Below are positions 1 to 8,087 of a DNA stretch of 64,000 nt, one piece after another (positions within the stretch are counted from its first letter, which is position 1; every line of letters begins with the position of its first letter). Source of the stretch: Halomarinibacterium sp034670265 (GTDB taxonomy: Bacteria > Bacteroidota > Bacteroidia > Flavobacteriales > Flavobacteriaceae); NCBI GenBank assembly GCA_034670265.1, contig JAXMNU010000001.1:186001-250000 (forward strand). The letters run 5' to 3'. The notes below the pieces were generated by a model, which saw nothing but the letters and a program-made list of their open reading frames with translations, made no database searches and was not told the origin of the DNA. The position numbers were made by a program, and so were the translations under genes.

Positions 1-374
1 GTATTCCCTTTTATTGCGGCTGCGGTTCCTCCTCCAGCGATGATAGCCAATGACCAGGTAACCAAAGGACTTAAATCGCTTACAGTTGCCATCATTACTG
101 CCGTTCCCGCTACAGCAGCTAGAGGGACAGCAATGGTGTCAAGTACGTTATCTACCCACGGAATATAATACCCAAAGATTTCTATTAATGTAGCAACAGA
201 CAAGGTAATGACAGCAGTTAAGCTTCCTGCCCACATCCAGCTTTCATTTAAAGGTATGTAGTCAAAATAACCTGCTAAACTTAGTACTAACAATGGAAGA
301 AAAACTCGAAACCCAACAGCAGCAGCTAAGCCAATTCCCAAAAACACACTGAATAAAATCTCAACTGAATCCAT
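1..374 (-). CDS. DUF4126 family membrane protein (3' end outside window)
   Basis: About 124 residues are visible from the ATG at 374; the gene runs off the left edge. The translation begins MDSVEILFSVFLGIGLAAAVG and is almost wholly hydrophobic. It contains the Gly/Ala-rich helices and the WVDNVLDTIAVPLAAVAGT segment that I associate with DUF4126 inner-membrane proteins, whose function is unknown. The start lies 5 bp after the stop of the RecD-like helicase gene on the same strand, so the two are probably co-transcribed. The family call rests on recognition of the sequence pattern; the true length cannot be seen. Confidence 0.75.
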   Translation of the reverse strand, partial: MDSVEILFSVFLGIGLAAAVGFRVFLPLLVLSLAGYFDYIPLNESWMWAGSLTAVITLSVATLIEIFGYYIPWVDNVLDTIAVPLAAVAGTAVMMATVSDLSPLVTWSLAIIAGGGTAAAIKGN

Positions 375-378
375 AACC

Positions 379-1803
379 CTAATCTACAAAAAAATCGTCT
401 TTAAAGCCCAATAGGTACAGTTTCTCTTTAGCCCTCGTTACGGCAGTATATAACCACCTTAGGTATTCTTTGTCAATTCCGTTGGGCAAATAGGGCTGCT
501 CTACAAAAACGGTGTTCCATTGCCCTCCTTGCGATTTGTGACAGGTAATTGCATACGAGAATTTAACCTGCAGCGCATTAAAATATTTGTTGTTTTTAAT
601 AGAGAGAAACTTTTTATAATTCGATTTTACATCGGCAAAATCTTTTTTCACTTCTTCGTATAATCTGTTTGAATCTTCATAAGAAAGTGAAGGTGTTTCT
701 GAAGTAAGGGTGTCTAGTAATAAAACGGTTTCAAAGGGTTTCATTTTAGGATAATCGACCATTTTTACTTCTACTTCGGCAAATTTGAATCCATAAATCT
801 CTTTTAAAGCATTAATTCGAAGTACTTCAACAATATCGCCATTGGCTATAAAGCCAGCTTCAGAATGGGGTTTTACCCAAAAGTAATTATTCTTAACAAC
901 CATCAAATAATCTCCTGTAGAAAGTTCTTCCTCCTGAAAAAGAATTCGGTTTCGGATATTCTGATTGTATAAATTAGCTCTTTTATTAGATCTGACGATA
1001 ATCACAGTTTCTTCATTTCCATTTTCAGAATAACTATCATTAATGGCATCCATGACTTCTTGACCATCCATTGGACGAATGACTTCTGGGTATTGTTTAC
1101 TTTCAAATTTAAAGGATTCAAAAAAGCCAGTATCAATGGCTTCTCGCATCTTTGTTGCATTAAATAAAATCCCACTTTCTTTTTGTTGTCGAACTACTTC
1201 GTCCAACTCTATGGCAGTAACTTCTTTATTGTAATGATTATACAACGTGTCTTTATCTAATGCGGGACTAATATCAAGTTTTACAGGCGGTAGCTGAGCC
1301 GTATCTCCAATAAGCAATAATTTGCAATTATGACCACTATACACATATTGCATTAAGTCGTCTAAAAGTGAACCATTTTCAAAAAGTTTAGAATCGGCTG
1401 CAATGTCTGGAATCATAGATGCCTCGTCTACAATAAAAATAGTATTCCTGTGCTTGTTGGGTTGCAGTGTAAAAGAAACTCCTCCTCCTTTTTCAGCCTT
1501 AGGATAATATATTTTTTTATGAATGGTAAATGCTTCCTTTTGACTGTAATTACTAATCACTTTAGCAGCTCTTCCCGTTGGCGCTAATAAAATGGGAGAT
1601 TTCTTAGCTTTCCAAAGGTTTTTAACCAATGTACTTGTAAGTGTTGTTTTTCCAGTTCCTGCAAATCCTTTCAATAAAAAAAGGGAGTTTTTTGTTTCGT
1701 CCAGTGTAAATTTGGCAAGTAATTGTAAGGCTATATCCTGCTTGGGCGTTACGGTGTGCGGAAAATCGCTTTTCAGTAAACCATAAAATTGTGTAACGTC
1801 CAT
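379..1803 (-). CDS. RecD-like SF1B DNA helicase
   Basis: This 474-residue AAA-type ATPase resembles RecD/Dda superfamily 1B 5'-3' DNA helicases. A Q-motif glutamine (Q22) precedes Walker A GFAGTGKT (46-53). Walker B reads IFIVDEASM near residue 125, followed by GDTAQLPPV (motif III type). The C-terminal UvrD_C_2 region has YAITCHKSQGGQW and YTAVTRAKEKLYL (motifs V-VI). It lacks the N-terminal RecBC-interaction domain of true RecD, so it is a short stand-alone RecD2/Dda-like enzyme, likely in DNA repair or replication-fork restart. It is first in a two-gene unit with the DUF4126 gene. Confidence 0.85.
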   Translation of the reverse strand: MDVTQFYGLLKSDFPHTVTPKQDIALQLLAKFTLDETKNSLFLLKGFAGTGKTTLTSTLVKNLWKAKKSPILLAPTGRAAKVISNYSQKEAFTIHKKIYYPKAEKGGGVSFTLQPNKHRNTIFIVDEASMIPDIAADSKLFENGSLLDDLMQYVYSGHNCKLLLIGDTAQLPPVKLDISPALDKDTLYNHYNKEVTAIELDEVVRQQKESGILFNATKMREAIDTGFFESFKFESKQYPEVIRPMDGQEVMDAINDSYSENGNEETVIIVRSNKRANLYNQNIRNRILFQEEELSTGDYLMVVKNNYFWVKPHSEAGFIANGDIVEVLRINALKEIYGFKFAEVEVKMVDYPKMKPFETVLLLDTLTSETPSLSYEDSNRLYEEVKKDFADVKSNYKKFLSIKNNKYFNALQVKFSYAITCHKSQGGQWNTVFVEQPYLPNGIDKEYLRWLYTAVTRAKEKLYLLGFKDDFFVD

Positions 1804-1879
1804 TATAAAATTGAAGAATTAAGAGGTAAAGATACTCAGGTTTTTTTCGGAATATACTTTTACGATTAAAAAAAAATTG

Positions 1880-1887
1880 TAGATTTG
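1880..1887 (+). promoter_or_regulatory. Bacteroidota -7 box (TAGATTTG)
   Basis: TAGATTTG matches the TAnnTTTG -7 consensus of Bacteroidota sigma-A promoters. It lies 41 bp before the ATG at 1928, in the divergent gap after the helicase gene. No clear -33 TTG was found at the usual spacing. Confidence 0.5.
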
Positions 1888-1927
1888 CTTAGCTTGTAAA
1901 TAATAAATAACTCTTCAACTATTCAAT

Positions 1928-2671
1928 ATGATTTTAATCATTGTTCTTAGCATCGTTGTAATGATAGGTTTTGCCATTCTAGTAGCAAAATTTGTGAACC
2001 CAAAATTCAATACTTTAATTTCAATATTGTTACTTGTCCTCTGCGCCTATCTAGGGTATCAACTATATCAATCTATTATTGGTCCTGTGCATTTTAATCA
2101 GGAAAAAGAAGAAAGATACAAAAAGGTTATTGCCAAATTAAAAGATATTAAAGCAGGGCAATTAGCTTACCAAGAGTTAAATGGTAAATTTACTGGAGAC
2201 TTTGATAGTTTAGTTCAATTCTTAGATACCGCACAATTTGCTATTACATCAAGAAGAGATACAAGTTATGCCGATGTTGAAAAAAACAAAGCTTTTGGGC
2301 TTGACCCATTAAAAGGGGGTTATTATATAGAAGATATCATTATCGATACGCTACGTTTTACGAGCATTAAAGATTCTATCTATCAAAAAAGTGACCGTTA
2401 CAAAACAATGATGAAAGTTCCAGGTACTGATAAGAATTTTGAACTAGCAGCTAAAAAGCTTAAAAAGAATGATGGGGTATATTCTGTTTTTGAAGCAAAA
2501 GTAGATAAAGACATTATTCTTGAAGGACTCAATAAAGATTTAATTGCTCAAGAGAAACAAGTAAACTCGGTAGATGGAGTAAATGGGCCTTTTATAAAAG
2601 TAGGTTCGCTAAATGAAGTAAATACCAGTGGTAACTGGCCTAAACTATACGATTCTGCAAAAGACCAATAA
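1928..2671 (+). CDS. conserved membrane-anchored protein of unknown function
   Basis: I do not recognise a named family. The 247-residue product has two N-terminal transmembrane helices (about residues 2-22 and 30-51) with little between them, then a large soluble domain rich in Lys, Asp and Glu. A short helical stretch (about 58-80) is followed by the motif LAYQELNGKFTGDFDSLVQFL, reminiscent of pilin-like or periplasmic folds seen in many flavobacterial hypotheticals. The 3' end overlaps the next gene by 44 bp, suggesting translational coupling. Envelope location is inferred from the helices; function is unknown. Confidence 0.7.
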   Translation: MILIIVLSIVVMIGFAILVAKFVNPKFNTLISILLLVLCAYLGYQLYQSIIGPVHFNQEKEERYKKVIAKLKDIKAGQLAYQELNGKFTGDFDSLVQFLDTAQFAITSRRDTSYADVEKNKAFGLDPLKGGYYIEDIIIDTLRFTSIKDSIYQKSDRYKTMMKVPGTDKNFELAAKKLKKNDGVYSVFEAKVDKDIILEGLNKDLIAQEKQVNSVDGVNGPFIKVGSLNEVNTSGNWPKLYDSAKDQ

Positions 2672-3461
2672 TATAAATACCAACCAAGTAAATCGATTGT
2701 CCGTTCAAGTAACTTTGTACGGACTTTCTTTTTTAATTCTATCGTCAGAGTCCGAGAAGGCAATTATTATTGAAAAATCCTTTGACACAGCTAAGACTCC
2801 AGAAGAATTATTGGATGAATTAAAAAAGGCTTTTATTGAAGAAGAAATTCTTACTGAATCTTTTACGCAGATAAGTGTCATTTTTGGATCAGATTTATAT
2901 ACACTAGTTCCTTCTCCACTTTTTGATGAAACAAAAGCAAGTGAATACTTAAAGTTCAACACAAAACTTCTTGGTAATGATTTTGTTAGCAACGATTTAG
3001 TTGAAAGCCATGACATTCAGGTGGTTTATGTCCCTTTAGTAAATATAAATAACTACTTATACGAGAAGTTTGGAAACTTTCAATATTTTCATGGTATAAC
3101 AATTCTCCTAAAGCACGTATTAGATAAAGAGAAATACACGCAAGAGACTAAGGTATTTTTAAACGTAGAAAAAGGCTGGTTTGATTGTATTATTGTTACC
3201 TACGGAAAAGTGGAATTATGCAACAGCTATCCATATAGGTCTCCCGAGGATTTTATTTATTTCGTACTATTTGCCTTTGAACAATTACAATTGAACCCAG
3301 ACACTATTAAAGTAACGCTATGTGGTAATATCGATGAGTCGAGTCCACGGTACAAACTTTTATATAAATATATTAGGCATATATCTTTCTTAGACGATGT
3401 GCCCTTGCAAATTGAAAATGAAGAAAATCATAAAAATTTTGTTTTAAAGATTCACAGTTAA
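2628..3461 (+). CDS. DUF3822 family protein
   Basis: The 277-residue protein matches the DUF3822 pattern: an N-terminal LSVQVTLYGLSFLIL strand region, a central FGSDLYTLVPSPLFDE motif and a C-terminal half resembling an actin/ASKHA-like fold (KVFLNVEKGWFDCIIV). No catalytic residues are known. The only start before the conserved region that keeps the full N-terminus is GTG at 2628, which overlaps the upstream gene by 44 bp; a later TTG start is possible, so the 5' end is uncertain. The stop overlaps the rsmD start (TAATG). This gene commonly sits next to rsmD in Bacteroidota, but its role there is not known to me. Confidence 0.8.
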   Translation: MVTGLNYTILQKTNNINTNQVNRLSVQVTLYGLSFLILSSESEKAIIIEKSFDTAKTPEELLDELKKAFIEEEILTESFTQISVIFGSDLYTLVPSPLFDETKASEYLKFNTKLLGNDFVSNDLVESHDIQVVYVPLVNINNYLYEKFGNFQYFHGITILLKHVLDKEKYTQETKVFLNVEKGWFDCIIVTYGKVELCNSYPYRSPEDFIYFVLFAFEQLQLNPDTIKVTLCGNIDESSPRYKLLYKYIRHISFLDDVPLQIENEENHKNFVLKIHS

Positions 3462-3997
3462 TGCGCATAATTTCAGGCAAACATAAAAGCAGAAGGATTA
3501 ATCCTCCCAAGGGGCTACCTGTGAGACCCACAACAGATTTTGCAAAAGAAGGTCTTTTCAACATACTAAATAATAGAATTTCTTTTTCTGAAATTAATGC
3601 CTTAGAACTTTTTGCTGGTACTGGAAATATTAGCTTTGAGTTAGCATCTAGAGGTGCTAAAGAGATAATCGCTGTTGACTCAGATTTTGGTTGCATAAAC
3701 TTTATTAAAAAAACATCAGCAGAGTTGGATATGCCTATCCAGGCTTTTAAAGCAGATGTTTTTAAGTATTTAGATTTTCAAAAAGAGCAGTTCGATCTTG
3801 TGTTTGCAGACCCTCCCTATGCATTTACTTTAGAGCAACTTGAAGGACTTGTACTAAAAATTGTTGATGACAATTGGCTCAAAGATGACGGAATTTTAAT
3901 TCTCGAGCATTTTAAAGCAAATAATTTATCTGAACTGAAATACTTTCAGGAAAGTAGAAAGTATGGCGGATCTGTTTTTAGTTTTTTCCAAAAATAA
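3461..3997 (+). CDS. rsmD: 16S rRNA (guanine966-N2)-methyltransferase RsmD
   Basis: RsmD uses S-adenosylmethionine to methylate G966 of 16S rRNA in the 30S head. The 178-residue length is typical. Diagnostic features are the N-terminal MRIISGKHKSRRI, the VRPTTDFAKEGLFNIL motif, the SAM-binding loop LELFAGTGNISFELASRGA and the catalytic motif FADPPYAF (the DPPY motif of N-methyltransferases). The ATG overlaps the stop of the DUF3822 gene, so the two are translationally coupled. Confidence 0.95.
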   Translation: MRIISGKHKSRRINPPKGLPVRPTTDFAKEGLFNILNNRISFSEINALELFAGTGNISFELASRGAKEIIAVDSDFGCINFIKKTSAELDMPIQAFKADVFKYLDFQKEQFDLVFADPPYAFTLEQLEGLVLKIVDDNWLKDDGILILEHFKANNLSELKYFQESRKYGGSVFSFFQK

Positions 3998-4053
3998 TTG
4001 TGCCATTATTTTAGTAAAGTAATTGAATTTCAGTAATTTTATTACTTATCAAA

Positions 4054-4428
4054 ATGAAAACGCCTCAAAAAATTAATCTTGACTTCGCCACTATTCAATT
4101 ATATGATGATTATGTTGTATCATCTATTCACGAAGGTGTTACCCTAACACAAAATCAGTTAAGTCAGTTTTTTGAACTATTCAATACCTATTATTCCGAA
4201 AAACCTTTTGTATCGATTGCCAATAGAGAATTTGATTATAGCATAGACCCTAATCTTTTAAAGACAAAAAAGCATCCAAACCTACTAGGCATAGCGGTGG
4301 TCTGTTATAATAAACAAAGTAGGCAAACCGCTCAGTTTGAAAAAAGTTTTTACAACGGTCCCTTCGAAATTTTTGACTCTGTTGAAGAAGCAATAGATTG
4401 GTCTAAAGAATTACTTACAGAAAATTAA
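4054..4428 (+). CDS. small hypothetical protein, SpoIIAA/STAS-like
   Basis: This 124-residue protein has no signal peptide or membrane helix. The alternating strand/helix pattern (IQLYDDYVVSSIHEGVTLT; FVSIANREFDYSIDPNL; LLGIAVVCYN; then FEIFDSVEEAIDWSKELL at the C-terminus) resembles the STAS/SpoIIAA-like fold, where a C-terminal SxEEAxxWL helix is common. It lies 56 bp after rsmD and its stop is 4 bp from the 3' end of the oppositely oriented RNase P RNA. The fold is inferred from pattern only; no function is assigned. Confidence 0.65.
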   Translation: MKTPQKINLDFATIQLYDDYVVSSIHEGVTLTQNQLSQFFELFNTYYSEKPFVSIANREFDYSIDPNLLKTKKHPNLLGIAVVCYNKQSRQTAQFEKSFYNGPFEIFDSVEEAIDWSKELLTEN

Positions 4429-4432
4429 AAAA

Positions 4433-4743
4433 GCAGGCCTATAAGCCGGATTCTGTATCACGCCTAGTGGCGTGACCCTTATCATTTATCTAGCTCCGCC
4501 ATTACTAACGGAATCTATCTGCCTACCCTCCTACATCGGGTGGGAGCCCTCAAGCGTAGGTATACGTGACATTTCACTGCATAGAGTTTACATGATTTCA
4601 CTACAGCATTACCTGTACATCCTTTCTGTTGCACTAGTCCTATCACGCCGTTGGCGTGACGACGGCTGTTAGCCGCTATGCTTCCCTATAGTGTCCGGAC
4701 TTTCCTCCCCCGTGTTAACCACAGGAGCGATAAGGCGGCCTGC
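4433..4743 (-). ncRNA. rnpB: RNase P RNA, class A
   Basis: Read on the minus strand, the RNA starts GCAGGCCGCCTTATCG, contains the universal GAGGAAAGTCCGGAC core (CRI) and ends with ACAGAATCCGGCTTATAGG, the conserved 3' region. The terminal GCAGGCC and GGCCTGC pair as P1, which fixes the ends. Length is about 311 nt. It processes tRNA 5' leaders together with RnpA. A T-tract (TTTTTT) follows the P1 strand, so P1 probably doubles as the terminator hairpin. Two almost identical TCACGCC/GGCGTGA hairpins occur inside it. Confidence 0.95.
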
Positions 4744-4748
4744 AAAGG

Positions 4749-4756
4749 CAAAAGTA
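4749..4756 (-). promoter_or_regulatory. -7 box of the RNase P RNA promoter (TACTTTTG)
   Basis: On the minus strand TACTTTTG matches TAnnTTTG and ends 6 nt before the inferred RNA 5' end at 4743, which is the expected distance to a transcription start. Confidence 0.7.
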
Positions 4757-4822
4757 CTTCAAAATGTTAATAACTAAGAGAAAATAGGTTCTTAGTTTTT
4801 TAGAAAACTTCTCCTACCTTTT

Positions 4823-4830
4823 TATATTTG
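4823..4830 (+). promoter_or_regulatory. -7 box upstream of dnaX (TATATTTG)
   Basis: TATATTTG is an exact TAnnTTTG match whose last base is 10 bp before the dnaX ATG, implying a very short leader. The adjacent TTAG is only a poor -33 candidate. Confidence 0.55.
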
Positions 4831-4840
4831 TTTCTCTTCT

Positions 4841-6586
4841 ATGGAACATTTTATTGTATCGGCTAGAAAGTATCGTCCCTCCACTTTTGACAGTGTTGTA
4901 GGGCAAAAGGCTATTACCAAAACCTTAGAAAATGCTATAGAAAATGACCACCTTGCCCAAGCATTATTGTTTACTGGACCAAGAGGGGTTGGCAAAACTA
5001 CTTGTGCACGTATCTTGGCGAAGAAGATTAATGCAGATGAAAACCATAAAGAGGATGAAGATTTTGCTTTCAATATATTTGAATTGGACGCCGCTTCAAA
5101 CAACTCTGTAGATGATATACGGAATCTTATAGACCAGGTTCGAATTCCGCCGCAAGTTGGAAAGTATAAAGTCTATATAATTGATGAGGTGCATATGCTC
5201 TCTTCTGCCGCTTTTAATGCTTTTTTGAAAACTTTGGAAGAGCCTCCCAAACACGCCATTTTTATATTGGCTACTACCGAAAAGCATAAAATAATACCTA
5301 CTATTCTTTCACGCTGTCAAATATTCGATTTTAAAAGAATCACAGTTAACGATATAAAATTACAATTAGCCGAAGTGGCTAAAGCCGAAGGAATTGATGC
5401 AGAGGACGACGCGCTTCACATCATAGCTCAAAAAGCCGATGGCGCCATGAGAGACGCGCTTTCTATTTTTGATAGAGTGGTGAGTTTTTCTGGGAAAACG
5501 CTCTCTAGACAGGCTGTAACCGAGAATTTAAACGTGCTCGATTACACCTATTATTTTGAAATGACGCAATTACTTTTGGAGAATAAAATTCCAAATGCAT
5601 TACTACAGTTTGACGCCATTCTATCAAGAGGTTTTGATGGACACCACTTTATTTCTGGTTTGGCATCTCATTTTAGAGACCTTTTGGTTTGTATAAATAA
5701 AGAAACTATCGATTTATTAGAAGTAGGTGAACAGGTAAAAGAAATGTATTTAAAACAGTCTGTACAGGCCTCACAAGAATTTTTAATAAATGCTATTGAG
5801 TTGGCTAATAATTGCGATTTAAAATATAAAAATAGCCGAAACCAAAGATTATTGGTAGAACTATGTCTGTTACAACTTGGCAGTCTCACCCACGAGGCTG
5901 AAAAAAAAAATCCTAGCGACAAGCTAGAAGTAATTCCGCCCTCCTTTTTTAAAGTAGCTGAAAAGCCTATTGAAAAAAACGCTTCAAAAGAAGTAGAAGA
6001 AATAGTTGAAAAAGAAATTGAAGTAGAAAAAATAGTTGCCACTGAAAATGAAGGAGTCGTTGAGGATATTGAAATTCAAGAGAAAGTAATTCTTAATCGT
6101 CCACAAATTATTGCCGAACGAAACGCACAAAAGGTTTCTGCTTTTTCCTTAAAAAGTATTCAGAAAAAACAAGCTATTAAAAAAGTTCTCGTATCGCAAC
6201 AACCCGATCAAGATGCACTTCCAACGGAAGAATTTTCAGAAAAAGATTTCATAAAAGTGTGGCAGAGATACACCAAAAAGTTAGAGAAACAAGGGCAATT
6301 TAATATGCATTCGCATCTCACTATGGGTGTTCCTAAGCTTGAAGGAAGTCTCATTCATTTGGTGTTTCCCAATAGTACCATTAAGGTAGAAGTGGAAAGA
6401 GCGAAAACAAAATTACTCACCTATTTACGTTCTACCCTTCAAAATTACGATATTGACTTATCTATTGAAGTGGATGAAACTGAAATTAAAAAATATGCGT
6501 ACACCCCTATGGAGAAGTTTCAAAAATTGAGTGAAAAAAATCCACTCATTGAAAACTTACGCAAAGAATTTGATTTAGATATTTAA
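4841..6586 (+). CDS. dnaX: DNA polymerase III subunit gamma/tau
   Basis: This is the clamp-loader ATPase of the replisome, 581 residues. Walker A GPRGVGKTT is at 46-54, followed by FELDAASNNSVDDIRNL, YIIDEVHML (Walker B), the sensor-1 region FILATTEKHKI and the arginine-finger motif SRCQIF. A Glu/Lys-rich linker from about 370 to 460 leads to a C-terminal tau-like domain. The four-cysteine zinc module usually found between Walker A and FELDAASN is absent: the loop reads INADENHKEDED, with no cysteine. I believe this loss is shared by other flavobacteria. miaE starts 1 bp after the stop. Confidence 0.95.
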   Translation: MEHFIVSARKYRPSTFDSVVGQKAITKTLENAIENDHLAQALLFTGPRGVGKTTCARILAKKINADENHKEDEDFAFNIFELDAASNNSVDDIRNLIDQVRIPPQVGKYKVYIIDEVHMLSSAAFNAFLKTLEEPPKHAIFILATTEKHKIIPTILSRCQIFDFKRITVNDIKLQLAEVAKAEGIDAEDDALHIIAQKADGAMRDALSIFDRVVSFSGKTLSRQAVTENLNVLDYTYYFEMTQLLLENKIPNALLQFDAILSRGFDGHHFISGLASHFRDLLVCINKETIDLLEVGEQVKEMYLKQSVQASQEFLINAIELANNCDLKYKNSRNQRLLVELCLLQLGSLTHEAEKKNPSDKLEVIPPSFFKVAEKPIEKNASKEVEEIVEKEIEVEKIVATENEGVVEDIEIQEKVILNRPQIIAERNAQKVSAFSLKSIQKKQAIKKVLVSQQPDQDALPTEEFSEKDFIKVWQRYTKKLEKQGQFNMHSHLTMGVPKLEGSLIHLVFPNSTIKVEVERAKTKLLTYLRSTLQNYDIDLSIEVDETEIKKYAYTPMEKFQKLSEKNPLIENLRKEFDLDI

Positions 6587-6587
6587 A

Positions 6588-7190
6588 ATGGAAAAGGATA
6601 GTATTAAAATGTTAGGTCTTAAGCTTCCAACAGATCCACGTTGGGTAAATATTGTTGAAAAGAATGTTCAAGAAATTTTAACAGACCACGCCTATTGTGA
6701 GCAAAAAGCAGCATCTACAGCTATTTCTTTAATTATTGGCTACCAAGAGTATAGTGAATTAGTTACCGAAATGAGTTTGCTTGCTCAGGAAGAAATGAGC
6801 CACTTTAAAATGGTACATGACAAAATTATTGAACGAGGATGGCATTTGGGAAGAGAACGAAAAGATATGTACGTTAATAAGTTAATGACCTTTTTCCCAA
6901 AGAGTACAGATAGAAACACTAAGCTTATACATAGGTTGCTATATGCTGCACTTATAGAAGCACGAAGTTGCGAACGTTTTCGATTATTAAGTGAAGAATT
7001 GGAAGATAAAAAACTAGCTAGTTTCTACAGAAAACTTATGATAAGCGAGGCCAGCCACTACACTATGTTTCTAAATTTTGCCAGAAAATACGGTGACAGA
7101 AAAGAAGTCGATAAAAAATGGCAAGATTTACTAGAATTTGAAGCTCAGATTATGAAAGATTTGGGTAAAGAAGAAACCGTACATGGTTAA
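6588..7190 (+). CDS. miaE: tRNA-(ms2io6A)-hydroxylase MiaE
   Basis: This non-haem diiron monooxygenase hydroxylates the isopentenyl group of ms2i6A37 in tRNA. The 200-residue length is typical. The ferritin-like four-helix bundle shows the iron ligands: Glu in HAYCEQKAAS, the EEMSHF pair (ExxH), Glu in LIEARSCERF and the second ExxH in SEASHYTMF. It directly follows dnaX with a 1 bp gap. The stop codon shares a TTAA with the stop of the convergent ppx gene. Confidence 0.88.
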   Translation: MEKDSIKMLGLKLPTDPRWVNIVEKNVQEILTDHAYCEQKAASTAISLIIGYQEYSELVTEMSLLAQEEMSHFKMVHDKIIERGWHLGRERKDMYVNKLMTFFPKSTDRNTKLIHRLLYAALIEARSCERFRLLSEELEDKKLASFYRKLMISEASHYTMFLNFARKYGDRKEVDKKWQDLLEFEAQIMKDLGKEETVHG

Positions 7191-8086
7191 TTGCCTTTCA
7201 ACTTCTCATTATACATTGTTTTAATCATTCCATCCGCTAGCCCAATCTTTGGTACATAAATATTCTTTGCCCTACTCCATTTCATGGCCGAAAGGTATAT
7301 ACGGGTAGCAGGAATAATAACGTCTGCCCTATCGGCATTCATTTGTAATTCGTAAATACGCTCGTGATAGGTGTAGGATTTTAGTTTTTCATAATAATCT
7401 GAAAGGAAAAAGTAGCTAAGTGGTTTTCCAAGCTTTTTACCACTAGAGGAATAAATACTATTAATGTTTCCACCAGAACCTATAAGACTCACTTTTTCGT
7501 ATTTGTGGGTATTCACTTTAATCCACTGTTCCACCTCTGCCCACATGGATTCTCGAACCATATCATTTAATATACGCACGGTTCCTAATTGAAATGATTT
7601 TGAAGCAATAGGGTGTCCATTGGAAAATATAGTAAATTCGGTACTTCCCCCACCAACGTCTACATATAAAAATGTTTTTTCAGAATCTATTAAGTCCTGC
7701 AAATCTGTTGAAGCAATTAGCTCAGCTTCAACGGACCCATCAATAAGTTCAATGGCGATATTGGTTTCTTCCTTAATCTTTTTTACAATTTCTACTCCAT
7801 TACTTGCCTCTCGCATAGCCGAAGTTGCACAGGCTCTAAATCGAACTACACTATGGTTTTTCATGAGTAATTTAAAGGCTATCATAGCATCCACCATACG
7901 TAGATAGTTTCTTTCAGAAATTTTTCCATCCAAAAATACATCTGCACCTAATCTAATAGGGACTCTCACTAATGACGTTTTTTTAAAATGTGGTGGGTTT
8001 TTGCCATATTCTGTAACGGTCATTATTAGCAATCTAATTGCATTGGAACCAATGTCTATAGCAGCGTATTTTTCTATGTTTAGCAA
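7187..8086 (-). CDS. ppx: Ppx/GppA-family exopolyphosphatase
   Basis: Members of this ASKHA-fold family hydrolyse the terminal phosphate of polyphosphate or of pppGpp. The 299-residue protein has the phosphate-1 loop AAIDIGSNAIRLLI, the catalytic-region EAELIAS and the phosphate-2 loop VDVGGGSTEFTIF, plus the GSGGNINSIY adenosine-type motif. The short form lacks the C-terminal HD domain of E. coli Ppx. It starts 1 bp after ppk1, so synthesis and breakdown of polyphosphate are encoded together; this context favours exopolyphosphatase over GppA. Confidence 0.88.
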   Translation of the reverse strand: MLNIEKYAAIDIGSNAIRLLIMTVTEYGKNPPHFKKTSLVRVPIRLGADVFLDGKISERNYLRMVDAMIAFKLLMKNHSVVRFRACATSAMREASNGVEIVKKIKEETNIAIELIDGSVEAELIASTDLQDLIDSEKTFLYVDVGGGSTEFTIFSNGHPIASKSFQLGTVRILNDMVRESMWAEVEQWIKVNTHKYEKVSLIGSGGNINSIYSSSGKKLGKPLSYFFLSDYYEKLKSYTYHERIYELQMNADRADVIIPATRIYLSAMKWSRAKNIYVPKIGLADGMIKTMYNEKLKGN

Positions 8087-8087
8087 A

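Noticed and set aside
2548..2763. Minus-strand ORF across the overlap of the 1928 gene and DUF3822
   Set aside because: It is antisense to two well supported genes with no motif.
4472..4672. ORF of 66 codons on the plus strand
   Set aside because: It lies wholly inside the RNase P RNA on the opposite strand and has no family resemblance.
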